Below are positions 21,164 through 31,536 of a stretch of 64,000 nucleotides of DNA, piece by piece (positions within the stretch are counted from its first letter, which is position 1; the number at the start of each line of letters is the position of its first letter). Position numbers and translations under genes: made by a program. The DNA comes from Micropterix aruncella (taxonomy: Eukaryota; Arthropoda; Insecta; Lepidoptera; Micropterigidae), in assembly GCA_944548615.1 (NCBI GenBank), contig OX155950.1, positions 30,597,691-30,661,690 on the forward strand, given 5' to 3'. A model generated the notes under the pieces. That model was given only the letters and a program-made list of their open reading frames with translations. It was not told the origin of the DNA and ran no database searches.

Positions 21164-22447
21164 ATGGAAAGGCAGGAAAATGATGAAAATAATGCAGACA
21201 TTAAAGTGGAGATAGAATTAGAGTCCGATGTCGAAGATAGGATGCCAAGTTGCTCTGACAATAAATACAGTGAAACGTTGGAACCAGAAAGCGATATTTG
21301 CTACAAAGAAGAGCAACCAAACTCTTCTTATATGGAAGCAAATATTCTTAAATTTGAAGAAGAGGCAGTGGCTTTCATAAAACCCGAAGGAAGCGTGATG
21401 AAAGAGGTCAAAGTATTATTAACGAAATTTGATAAATTCACATGCGTTGTCTGCGATCGCCATCTGGACAGAAGCGTGCCAATGGGAGCATGCAAGCATT
21501 ACAATGAAATTGTGCTATTTTGCAAAGACTGTATTAGGCCAACTGGGAAGAAATATATGTGTGTCAAATGTAACTATGGCTTGAGTAGTAGATTCTGGCT
21601 GATTAAGCATGTCGGTATAGTGCATAGGAAATTTAAGAAATATACGTGTGAAGAGTGTGGCAGGGCATTTCCATATATAGAAAGTTTGAAATCACACGTC
21701 CAATCGATCCATCGCAAACTAAAGCATGCGTGTCAGCAGTGTAAGAAAGTCTTTTCTTCTCGCAACTACTTACTACAGCATGTAGATTTCACTCACCGGC
21801 AGTTGAATGTATTTACGTGTGATTTATGCAACAAAGAATTTCCAAATCAAACACGCTTTAAACAGCACATCGATGGCGTTCATAGAAAAATGAAGGAATT
21901 TGAATGTAAGGAATGCAAACGCGCTTTCTTTACGAGTGGTCATTTAATTCATCATGTCAATTCTGTCCACCGGAAATTGAAGCCTTTCGCGTGCGACAAA
22001 TGCAATCGCAGTTTTGCATCGCGAGGAGAGTTAAAGGTCCATATAAACTCAGTCCATCTCAGAATTAAGTATAGTTGTGCGGAATGTAACGGAGCTTTCA
22101 CAGAAAAGGGGAGCTTAATCCAACATATAAATGGAATACACCGCAAATTGAAACCTTTCGCGTGTGACAAATGCAATCGCAGTTTTGCAAGGCGTGCACA
22201 GTTAAAGAATCATGTAAACTCAGTACATCTCAGAATTAAGTATAGTTGTGCGGAATGTAACAAAGCTTTCTCAGAAAAGGGGAATCTAATCAAACATATA
22301 AATGTAATACACCGAAAAATTAAGCCATTTGTTTGTACAACATGCAAGCATGCATTTGGTTGGAAATTTCAACATAAAAATCACATGACTGCTGCCAAAT
22401 GCCAATTAAAAAATATTAAACAATCGAAAAGCAACGGTCGGCGGTAG
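21164..22447 (+). CDS. Intronless C2H2 zinc-finger protein (427 aa), probable DNA-binding regulator
   Basis: The only convincing host gene. Residues 1-90 are acidic and lack a ZAD or BTB domain. Residues 94-123 hold a cysteine cluster (C94, C97, C110, C120, C123) that may bind zinc. Ten fingers follow: nine standard C-x2-C-x12-H-x4-H fingers start at C133, C162, C190, C219, C248, C277, C305, C333 and C362. The tenth (C391, C394, H407, C413) ends in Cys instead of His and has one extra spacer residue. Linkers are HRK(L/F/M/I)K-type or HLRIK, not TGEKP. Fingers 6-7 and 8-9 are a near-repeat (FACDKCNRSFA... then YSCAECN.AF.EKG), with closely matching DNA. The start has a good context (CACCATGG) and the frame is uninterrupted to the TAG stop. 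From the family I infer nuclear sequence-specific DNA binding; the target is unknown. Flanks are transposon-derived, so a retrocopied origin is possible but unproven. Confidence 0.92.
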   Translation: MERQENDENNADIKVEIELESDVEDRMPSCSDNKYSETLEPESDICYKEEQPNSSYMEANILKFEEEAVAFIKPEGSVMKEVKVLLTKFDKFTCVVCDRHLDRSVPMGACKHYNEIVLFCKDCIRPTGKKYMCVKCNYGLSSRFWLIKHVGIVHRKFKKYTCEECGRAFPYIESLKSHVQSIHRKLKHACQQCKKVFSSRNYLLQHVDFTHRQLNVFTCDLCNKEFPNQTRFKQHIDGVHRKMKEFECKECKRAFFTSGHLIHHVNSVHRKLKPFACDKCNRSFASRGELKVHINSVHLRIKYSCAECNGAFTEKGSLIQHINGIHRKLKPFACDKCNRSFARRAQLKNHVNSVHLRIKYSCAECNKAFSEKGNLIKHINVIHRKIKPFVCTTCKHAFGWKFQHKNHMTAAKCQLKNIKQSKSNGRR

Positions 22448-22631
22448 ACCTTTGATGAGTACTCTTCGTCTTCTAAGCACGCAGAACATAGTGCATCGGT
22501 GGAGCACGAACACTTTTTTAGTTGAAATCGAACAAGGCGATCTCCAGTAGGTAGTATATTCTATTGTATGTAGGTATGCATTTTATTTTTTAGTTACTTT
22601 TTGTGATTTTTTATTTACCTACGAACAGCCA

Positions 22632-22801
22632 ATACGGAACAATCAAATGCATTTACTGATATGATTTTAATTGCTTAAAAACCTATATTTAAGTGTGTAT
22701 GTTTATTATATTATTATATAATTTATACGGAACAGTCAAATGCATTTATTGATAATTCTAATGCCTTTAAATTTACCTAGATTTAAGTGTAAGTGTTTAT
22801 T
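22632..22801 (+). repeat. Tandem 93-bp repeat in the probable 3' UTR
   Basis: 22632-22724 and 22725-22801 both begin ATACGGAACA.TCAAATGCATT and end in TTTAAGTGT...TGTTTATT. A second small tandem pair, CAATTAACATTAT(A/G)CAATAGTCAC, occurs at about 22933-22992. Both lie downstream of the zinc-finger stop codon. Confidence 0.8.
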
Positions 22802-23018
22802 CTGGATTGTAAGTCAGAACGGAACGTTCCAGCGGTTGCTATTAACATTCCAGCGGTTAAAAGCGATACATATTTAGTTACACTAATAAAAATTAAAATG
22901 TAGAAGTAAAAATATGTAAACAATTAAATCGACAATTAACATTATACAATAGTCACGCAAGTCAGTCAATTAACATTATGCAATAGTCACACATCCGCAT
23001 CTCTTCATACTCACTATA

Positions 23019-23024
23019 AATAAA
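23019..23024 (+). terminator. Candidate polyadenylation signal for the zinc-finger gene
   Basis: AATAAA about 570 bases after the stop codon. AT-rich DNA makes chance matches common; another candidate is GGAATAAAAA at about 23208. Confidence 0.3.
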
Positions 23025-23849
23025 CTGACTTACCTACTATTATTTAATTACCTAATTGAAAATCTTAAAATAAAAAAAAATTACTTAATAACTCCGTTAT
23101 TATTAATGCTAAAATGTAAAACATAATATTTTAGAATCTTAAAAATAATGTTTTAATGTTGTTGTAAGTCGTTTCCTAATATATTATTTAGTGTTGTAAA
23201 AGTTTAGGAATAAAAACTTTAAAAGATTGTGGGAAAATGAAAGATTTTTTCAATGTCACATATCTGGCCTTTACGCAAATGTATTTATTTATTTTTTTAA
23301 ATATTAGAAAATATTTTTACACAATAATTTTGCAATGATTCAGTGCATGTTCCAAGGAAAACGCTAATTTTATACCATATTATTTTTTTTTTAAATTGTT
23401 TTATGGAAAAGATGGTAATAAATTGTTATGGTAAATTAAAAAATATAATAAAATTAATTAAAATTAACAACATAATAAATGAAAATCAACAAAATGAATA
23501 ATGAATAAAAGTAGTTCAAAATAGTTATAAAATAAATCCAAATACAAAATATTATGTTTTAATAATAAAAAGCTGGATTCACTCTTGTTTACATTTAGGT
23601 AATTTATATTATTAGAGATGTGAAGGTGTGTAAATTGTGTGTGTCTAAATTTTTGAAATGTCATGAAGATACATTCAGCTTCCGTTCTTTCTTTACTAAT
23701 TAACCACTAAATGAGAATTTTTTTAAGAATCACCTGTATCAGTCCTGAAATATCGAAGTGTTTTCATAAAATATCCATTAATCTCGGAGAAAGGTAATGA
23801 TATTGGTGTTGTCCATACGATGTGAACCTCCTGGGCACTATATAATTCA
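23025..23849. other. Unassigned, very AT-rich sequence
   Basis: No gene or recognised repeat. Includes long A/T runs. Confidence 0.35.
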
Positions 23850-24560
23850 ATTTTCAATTTCAATTTATTTCCAAAAAAATCTTAACAGATTGTAGAAACT
23901 TAATATTTAGGTACATTTAAATTACAGTATATTAGTTCGTTTTTACAATATTTAAATTTATCACCACGTACATACAGTTACTTCATTATTGCTTTTAGGG
24001 CATCCAAATCATTTTTAAGATTTATTTACTAAAACCACAAATTAAAATAAGTGATAAAAATAATCAAGAAATTAAAATCAGAAAAAGTCAGAATAATTAA
24101 AAAATGCTACTTAAAATTGTCAAAAAAATTACCAAAAAATTTGAAAAATTATTTAAAATTAACAAACTCATCGATCGAGTAAAAAGCTTTGTCTAATAAG
24201 AATTCTTTAAGTAACTTTTTGAATAAGCTTTCCACTTGAATAGTTTTTAAACTTTCTGGTAGCCTGTTAAAGTAATATGGCCCTGAGTATTTTGTGTCTT
24301 GCCTTGCTGTGTTTAGTTTAATACATGGTATAAAAATGTTTAATTTATTTCTCGTATTTTTAGTATGTGTATCTGAAAACTTTTTATAATGTGTTTCTTT
24401 ATTCTTAAAAAACTCAGTTAGTAACTTAAAGAGATAGAGTGAGGTTAAGGTGAGGATTCTTAGCCTTTTAAAAATGGGTCGACACGACTCTTCCCTTTTC
24501 ACCTTTGCAATTATTCGCACTGCTCTCTTTTGGAGTATAAATATGGGTTCCCTATTATTA
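23850..24560 (-). pseudogene. Jockey/CR1-like LINE C-terminal end
   Basis: The minus strand encodes IFILQKRAVRIIAKVKREE, then KRLRILTLTSLYLFKLL, a KNTRNKLNIFIP segment, YSGPYYFNRLPESLKTI and LLKEFLLDKAFYSIDEF before a stop. This is the standard order at the C-terminus of jockey/CR1-type reverse transcriptases. The 3' end (left side) carries an AAATTGAAATTGAAAATTGA-type tail on the minus strand at about 23850-23875, as expected for such LINEs. The catalytic part is missing. The frame is open from 24643 to 24149 (164 aa), so the fragment is relatively young. Confidence 0.85.
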
Positions 24561-24702
24561 AACCACCTGCGCCGATATAGTGTTTTAGCAGGAAACAATG
24601 TCTCTGCTTGCACGTGATTGAATTTGCAGCACATTTTAAACAATACAATTGCCTAATATCAAGTATTTTTGCTTCGAGAAAAAACTCATTAAGAGAATAC
24701 AT
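24560..24702 (-). pseudogene. Second LINE fragment abutting the previous one
   Basis: A minus-strand frame (24702-24511) encodes SLNEFFLEAKILDIRQLYCLK, equivalent to the VLDVRQ region of the relic at 3430-3727. In an intact element this segment lies in the middle of the C-terminal region, yet here it precedes the IFILQKRAVR region of the next fragment. Two different LINE pieces are therefore joined. Confidence 0.6.
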
Positions 24703-25339
24703 TTTTAGTTTTTTAAGTTCAGTTCTTGTTTCACTACTAAATCCCTAAAACAGAATAATGGTGTTGTAATACATAATATTGGACAGAATATTTAATTAAT
24801 TTTGCCAATAAGGTACTTTATGAGTTATTTATCGGGGGAGTCGATACACACAGTAATAGAATATGCATTGCCCACTAATATTCGCTCTTTAAGTATGAAG
24901 CTTTAAGAATTGTTGTGAGTAATTTAAATGCTCAAGCATGCTTAATGTTTAAGCGGAATTCCTTTCGAAATGAGCGCTGCCCAAGTAGCGAGCCCGGGAA
25001 AGGCGGCGTAATCAGATGTTCGTTCGACGCGTTTCCGGTGTGTCCCCAGCGGAAGCAGACCCACCGCCAGGGCGACTTCCGGCGGACGGCGGCCGGCGAG
25101 GGCGGCTCGGGCGGGCGGCCAGGACGGGAAACAACGGCCTCCAGTCACGACACTGCCAACTGCCAACCTGCACCAGGACAAAAGACGATTAAAATATTAA
25201 CGAGGGCACTTTTCCACTTGATAAACGCTGCTGAAAGTAAGCATCATTTCACGTCGCGTATTCATGAGTCTTTTAGTAACAGGGGCGCATGAAATACCGT
25301 ATGGAAAATTATGGCAATAATATATGGGCTTTCGAAGGA
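24703..25339. other. Unassigned sequence with a CpG-rich island
   Basis: 24975-25160 is strongly GC- and CpG-rich (GGCGGACGGCGGCCGGCGAG...) within AT-rich DNA. A 125-aa plus frame (24915-25292) and a 79-aa minus frame cross it. Neither resembles a known protein. It may be an old exon, a promoter-type island or a repeat. Confidence 0.3.
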
Positions 25340-26245
25340 ACATCACATTAAAAATAAAGAAGGCTCGTTATATCTTATATGTATTATATCTCGTTGTATT
25401 TTAAAAATAATCGCACGTAAACCGTATCGATTTCCGTCAGACACTCTACATCCAGTCCGAGGTTTTGGATGTAAGACAGCTTTATGCTGCATGGCCCTAA
25501 TATATACTAAAAATAAACTGACACCTTATAATCAACAACGAGTTGGAAAGACGAGAGCAACAAGAACTGGTGATATGATGGTACCAAGATCTTACACAAC
25601 ATTTGGCCAGTGCCATTACATGTTCATTGGCCCTAGAATGTATAACAATCTTCCCGAAGCAATTAAAAGTAGTGAGAACACATCCACTTTTAAAAAATCA
25701 CCGAATGGTTGTTGGAGGTGGGTAGGGACGGTTTAGGGAATATGCTGACTGTTGTATTTTGAATGATAGTATTTAGTACTTAGTATTTAGTTTTCCATGA
25801 TAATTTTAAATGCCTATTATATGTAGGTATGTGAGCGTTATATCAATATGTAATTGATTTTTATATGTATATTAATTTAGTTTTTATTTTTATTTATTTT
25901 GGTTTTATTATTATTTTCGTATAAATATATGTATTTGTATGTGTGCATATATGGATATATATTTTATCTATAGATGTATATAAGTATCTATCCATATTTG
26001 TATATGCGTAAATATTTGTAGTTTTATATTTGTCGATTTAAAAATAAGTACTAACTATAGTTTAAGTTGAGAGTGCACACTTAATATCGTCATTAAAAGT
26101 CTGCCTTAGAACAGGCCTAGGCCTAGTTAGGCGACTGTGTCAATCATTAAAAATAATGTCGCATCAATTTCTTGCTAACATCTTAATCAAATATGACATT
26201 ATTTTTTACTAGATGTGTTACTAAAAATAAATAAATAAACCAAAA
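25340..26245 (+). pseudogene. Jockey/CR1-like LINE 3' end
   Basis: The plus-strand frame 25311-25736 encodes ARKPYRFPSDTLHPV, ALIYTKNKLTPYNQQRV, TRATRTGDMMVPRSYTTFGQ and FIGPRMYNNLPEAIKSSENTSTFKK, the expected C-terminal order of a jockey/CR1-type reverse transcriptase. The VLDVRQ region is disrupted to VRGFGCKTALCC by a frame slip and return. The 3' UTR follows to 26245, with the AACAGGCCTAGGCCTAGTTA box (26109-26128) shared with 16389-16597 and 62499-62682, and ends in an AAATAAATAAATAAA tail. 5'-truncated. Confidence 0.85.
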
Positions 26246-26602
26246 ATATGTTTTGTTTTTATTTGTTAAATTATTCTTGTGCAGCGTGATAGCTACCATG
26301 GCAACGAGGACGTATTTAAATCGCTAACTCCAGAAAAGAACGACTGCCATTTGTATAACGTTTCTCTTAGCTTGACCTCTATTTACGTATGTATCTATCT
26401 AAAAATGTAACGGAATCTGTCGTGTTACTTTTCACTACCTTCTTGATGTCTGAATAATTTGAAATTTTGCACATGTATTAGGGACCGGTGAAAATGCAAA
26501 AAATCATATTTCTGACCTAATGTCCTGACCAGGATAAAAAGACAAAAATGACTGATTTTCCAAGATAGACATATACCTGGCCATATAATACGGTAAATAT
26601 TA
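26246..26602. other. Unassigned sequence
   Basis: No gene or repeat recognised. A 65-aa minus frame (26425-26622) is not protein-like. Confidence 0.3.
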
Positions 26603-26918
26603 GGCTCGATTGCGTTTCTCAAACTAAAATCGGAAATTAGTTCATGTGAACGAGACAGAGCAGAACATCACAGCGGAATGTGAAATGAACGGTTGTCAAT
26701 TTTTCGCATTAAAACTACCCACCAGCCTACATGAAGCAGCTAAGTGTAAAACCGCACAAAATGTGTTTAAACTTATTAGGGCGTCTATAAGTTCGAAAAG
26801 TAGTTTTGGTGCAGGAAAATCGACTATAGTTCATTTCATATTCCGTTCTAACATATTGCTCTGAACGGTCGGTTGAACTAAGTTCCTATTTTAGTCCACG
26901 AAGAAACGCAATCGAGCC
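26603..26918. mobile_element. MITE-like element with long imperfect inverted ends
   Basis: The left end GGCTCGATTGCGTTTCT pairs with the right end AGAAACGCAATCGAGCC. Weaker pairing continues inward for roughly 80-90 bases (ACTAAAAT, TTAGTTCA, GGAAT.TGAAATGAAC). The element is 316 bp and noncoding; the 72-aa frame inside is not recognised. The target duplication is unclear. Confidence 0.75.
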
Positions 26919-27082
26919 CATTGACCTCCTTTATAAAAAAATATAGTTTAATAAAACTAAAAAAAAAATGGTTTAAAATAACTAAAAAAAACAATTTAAA
27001 AGCAATGTAAAGTAAAATGTAAAAAATATTTTTAAAATATGAAGATATTGTTTAACTGCGATAGACGATATATATTTAGTTA

Positions 27083-27336
27083 GTATCCTAACTAAATATA
27101 GTTAAATGATTTTGAATAACTTTAAAATGTTAATAAAGTGATTGACCAAATAAATATTTTTATTTTAAAAATCTTGATATCAATTGTTATAAATATTTCC
27201 TCGGTATCTTTTTGTAAGTATAAAAAATAAAGTAGAAAATACCTACCACTTTTCTTAAAATGAATTATTTTTTCCTAATCATTTTTTTTCATTTTAAACT
27301 TGTTCAAAATCATTTAACTATATTGAGTTAGGGTAC
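27083..27336. mobile_element. MITE-like element with 47-bp inverted ends
   Basis: 27083-27129 and 27290-27336 are reverse complements over 47 bases with four mismatches. The ends read GTA(T/C)CCTAACT and the core is ATATAGTTAAATGATTTTGA. The 254-bp element has an AT-rich interior. No convincing target duplication. Confidence 0.8.
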
Positions 27337-29599
27337 ATTCTATCCCTGTTGAACAAATACATTTCTTTTTTTATTTTAATTCTCAGTTCACATTGCTATC
27401 AAACCGTAATTGTTTAGTTTTTTTAATTCTTTCTTTTATTTTACTGGAAACACAAAAAACAGTGTACTGAAAATATATACATACTTATTATTGTTTTATT
27501 TACCCTAGCTCAAAATTGACTCATGTTAAGAGGCAAGGATTAGCAACCATTTTTATATGTTAAAAAGTTTACGTTTTTACAGTAAACACAAAAAAAACTT
27601 TTGCCGTAAACGTGAATCAAATGTGACCTTTTTACAGAGTCTTGCAGCTGATATTGTCGATGTTTTTTTTTTATTATTCCTTGTATATTTAAATGCATGA
27701 TTCCAAGCTGCTTTTTACTGTTTAATTCCTTATTATCTGCTTGCATCGTAAAATGTTCATTTTCGTTGACCTCTTAATTTTCTTCTGATGCTGTGATGAT
27801 GATGACCTGGTGCTGTGGTCAAACTCGCCATCCCATGATGCATAACCATCGTTGTCGTCAGAACCTAAGAACGTAAGAACCTAACTGATCCAGTTAATAT
27901 ACTGAACAGCAGAGGACTACCTCAAAAAACGAGGGCACTGGCCAACCATTGGGCACCCTCGCTCCCTGACTACCAGTTTTAAATGACTTCTCTCGTATAC
28001 ATATATAAGGAAAAACATATATACATATAAAAGGAAATGACAGTTTGTGGAACCAAAATAAAATTTTCAACAAACTTTTCGCGCGCAAATAGATACCAAT
28101 ATAATAATGAAACGTTATTAAATTACCCTGGCCTACGAATGGTAACGCAAAAGAGACCTTTAATAGCGTGGTAGTAATAATTTAGGAAATAGCCTGCCGT
28201 CGTGGCTCGACCTTTGAAAACGCCACTCAAAAAGGTCAGTTCGGCATTAAGTTTTCATGACTGGCGGCGTTTATGGCGTGTCATGTTTTCATATAAATTC
28301 ATGCTTCAACGCGAGGGCTATTTTGTAACTAACAGGTGATATTGTAGTAGGTTGCATTGTTTATTCCTGAATTATCAGAGACGTTAGAATATCTATGGAA
28401 TGACACTTATTATTTATGTGTTTTCTACCTTCTAGTTGTCTCATTCATCGTGTTTGAAATAACCATACTCCTTTGTAATTGATTCGGAAATTTGGTATAC
28501 ATATATGAGTGGCGCCCTTTCCGTATATATTCATCCTAATCCTAGATCCAGCATTAAACGAAGCCTCAATCAAATGCCAATATGTTGAAGACCAGGTGAG
28601 CTAGCCGCGGAAAATAATAGCTGTTAGGTATTATTTTCTAAATAATCTAATATTATTTTCTAAATTTTCTAAATAATTTTCTAATAATTTTCCAAATAAT
28701 CTTGCCGTTGTAAAAAGCACTAACTGCTATACAATGTTGGTTCTAAAGTCGACTTGGAATTTAAAGTTCTTTTACCTCGGATATTATCTTTAAAGCCCAC
28801 CCATACTAGAGTAAATAAATGTCTGGATAATATCTTTATATTTCTTGTAACACATAGCCTCAAGGCACGGTCCCGATATTCAGCGACGTGAAGTCTAAAA
28901 TGTTTTAATAACAAAGAGCGAGACGCAATTCGGCGATACGTTTATAAAGGCGTGATTTGAATTTGTGATAAAGCGGCAGAGCCGTGAAGTGGAAATCCAA
29001 GCGGATCAGATTAAGCAAAGATAATTAAGGGCCATCTCGATCGATTAGTCGTCGGGCGCCTTAAAGGCGGCCTGAATCGCTTCGCCGTCCCTCTGTGTTG
29101 ATGTCGCCTTAACTAATTGCGACGTAATAATCCGACCGTGAAATGGCGAACTCTTAACGAACGAAATTCTCCGTAAAACAATTAGAAAATGCCACGACTC
29201 GGATTATGCAGCGAGTATAGATTGGAGTGGACTTTAGATGTCTGCGGTGGGAAATGAAAACAAGATTGGCCGTTCGCGCATACCGTGATGTGATAGCATT
29301 CTTCAATACCGTAACTACATGTCCGATCGCGACAGTCGCGCTGCTCCGATCGTTGATCGGCCGCGAGCGAGACGAAATGCGATTACGCTGTTTCTTTCGA
29401 ACCCCATTATACGTATCATGAGCTGAGCGTTGAAAACGTGTGTATGGTGCTTGTGTCCAGCGTGCCGCTGCCGTCTGCCGAATCTTTATTTTGCTTGTAT
29501 ATCCCGTGGGATATACACGCAAAAATGGGAATTACGTAGTTGTTCTTGTTATTATTAAGGTCGTAGGGCGATTTCTTCGACAAATTTAGATCTCTTGAA
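27337..29599. other. Unassigned sequence
   Basis: No recognised gene. 28615-28700 is a degenerate array of TTTTCTAAATAAT-like units. 29010-29430 is GC-richer with overlapping frames on both strands (122 aa minus at 29154-29522; 64 aa plus), not recognised. 29496-29517 contains a small palindrome (GTATATCCC / GGGATATAC). Confidence 0.3.
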
Positions 29600-29935
29600 A
29601 AAAACTATTTTGGTTTCATCATCTCATCTAACATTCTTCACAAAAACCAAAATAAAGCTTGTTTTTAGACTTGAATAGAACATTTGACTGTGTTCAAATC
29701 GACATTCTTCTTAGCAAACTGGAATATTATGAGATTTGGGGCACCTCTACTCGAAACCTCACAGAATTCTACCTTACTAACCATCGTCAATTTTTTGAGC
29801 TCACAATACAAGACAACGTTATCCTAACGTTTAACTGTTTCAATGAGAGTACCCAAAAAACTATATTCTTGGCTTCTCCTATTTATTATACAAACGACCT
29901 GATCAATATTTCGACTTTTTTTAAGTAATCAATGA
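29600..29935 (+). pseudogene. Jockey/CR1-like LINE reverse transcriptase core fragment
   Basis: The plus frame 29659-29928 encodes FLDLNRTFDCVQIDILLSKLEYY, which matches reverse transcriptase motif A (F-x-D-x..FD.V.HDILL.KLE), then YLTNHRQFFELTIQDN. It ends IYYTNDLIN, corresponding to the IYINDL part after motif B, while the VPQGS motif itself has been lost to a local frame change. The upstream bases encode a remnant of the FGFR-type N-terminal motif (FGFI). The catalytic Asp of motif A is present; the YADD/FADD box is absent. Confidence 0.8.
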
Positions 29936-31126
29936 TACTATATATAACCTGCTTTGGTTTTCTAATCTGGCCTAATGTCCAAGGTTTAATTTTATAGAGG
30001 AAAATATTAGGCAATAATATATTTTTTCATGTAATAAAAATATTTTTTATTAGAACAAAATAATTTCAATAAAAGAAAAGTTGTCATTATATTTACTTAA
30101 GTACGAGAGATATTTACTTGAAAAAGAAGAAGAATATTGTTAACACCAACATAACACATGGGTATATTACATCACGATCTCGAATAACAGTACACCCATT
30201 TCTAAGCACGTCTATTGTATTGTATAGGGGATGTAAAGTGGCAATTTTGTGTATAGTTTACATTGTTAGAATGTCTACTACACCTTTGTGCTCTTGTGTG
30301 CCATTACTTGAAATGCCATGTCGGTATTTCGGAGACAATAAGGACTTTTGTTCCACAGCCAAGCGGTGCTCTTTTGCTGAAATTATGTGCCTAAAGGGGA
30401 GTGAACAGCGGTTCTGAAATATTCAATATTTCAGGAGACAAAGTTAGGGAGGAAATTAAAATTTTATTGAACTATTACGGTTTTATATGAGATAATGTGG
30501 ATTTGAAATTTAGATTTTAATTTTAGAATATAATTATTATGAACGGAAGAATCAATTAGTGGTGACCTTATTTTCGGAGAGAGGAAGATAATAAAAGCGA
30601 GAGAGAGTGAGAAGAAAGATGGAATATATATATTATTGTACAATAAAAATCAAGATATCCAGAAGAATGTAGGTAAAAAGAACCAGAAACATCATCAATA
30701 AGTCTATATATCTACACTGACGCCTACTGGCGTGTCATTGCATGCTCTCCACAAGCCCTAAAGCAAGCCTTTTTAGCATTGTACAGGACAGTGAAATGTT
30801 TAAGAGTGAAGATAAATCAGGAGAAACCAAATATACGACTGCCAACATTGACAGAATGAACCCAGCCCTATTTTGTCACTGGTTTATATAACTTTTGTGT
30901 GCCAGATCTAAAACATGTCATGCTATGCCCTTTCCGTTCCAGAAATACCCTACTCTTTAATAGTGTGAGCTGGGGCCGTTGCCTGACCGAAGTGATCAGT
31001 AATGTTACCGCACCCAATGGCTGCCCCTCGTGGGCGCCTTGACACCTGTTCTAGTGTTTTGATGCTCATGTGTTTCTCGTCGCTTCCGCCCTGAACTCCT
31101 TGCTCGACCGGTGGAAATCTATACTA
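29936..31126. other. Unassigned sequence
   Basis: AT-rich with no recognised gene. The 99-aa frame at 30118-30417 has no detectable domain. 30570-30640 is purine-rich. 30680-30870 has moderate composition and short open frames only. Confidence 0.3.
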
Positions 31127-31245
31127 ATAATAAAGCTGAAGAGTTTTTCGCTTAAATGCGCTAATCTCTAGAACTGCGAGTTGGATCTGTAAATTCTTTT
31201 TGCATTTGATAGTTCAATTCTTGAGGAGGGTTATAGGCTATTTAA
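31127..31245 (+). mobile_element. Helitron 5' fragment
   Basis: Begins TCTATACTAATAATAAAG, followed by GCGCTAATCTCTAGAACT and GGGTTATAGGCTATTTAA. These boxes occur in the same order at the 5' part of the complete Helitron at 54850 and in lepidopteran Helitrons generally. The CTAG end is missing. Confidence 0.6.
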
Positions 31246-31398
31246 CATTGCGTTATCCTTAGGAGCCGAGCAAATAGAAAGCTAAGCAAAAACGAAGTAA
31301 TAGCACAAGCGGGCGACGCGACATGGTCGCGGTGGATCGGGAGCGGACGCGACGTGAGGGCGGCCGTTCTACGAGAGCCGAGCATTAACGAGAAGAAC

Positions 31399-31536
31399 AT
31401 GACGAGATATGCATGCCTTTTTGTCATGCTCCTAATGTGCTCCACGGTCCCATGTTCCACGTCATGCTCCACGGTCCCAAGCTGCCCGGAACCGTTAGAT
31501 ACCCTCCAGTTACAACAGGTAGAGTTATCTGCTTAA
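31399..31536 (+). other. Short frame resembling a signal peptide (45 aa), unproven
   Basis: From the Met at 31399 the frame reads MTRYACLFVMLLMCSTVPCS and then a Cys/Ser/Pro/Thr-rich part to the stop at 31536. The N-terminus has the basic-plus-hydrophobic pattern of a signal peptide. The DNA holds a duplicated TGCTCCACGGTCCCA (about 31437 and 31464), so the pattern may be accidental. No family is recognised. Confidence 0.15.

Noticed and set aside
21952..22176. 74-aa minus-strand frame with repeated HLSHAKGFN
   Set aside because: It is the antisense of the duplicated zinc-finger module; the repetition mirrors the finger duplication on the plus strand.
24915..25292. 125-aa frame over a CpG-rich island as a gene
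   Set aside because: The reading is low-complexity Gly/Arg in the GC-rich core, an equally open minus frame exists, and no start context or domain supports it.
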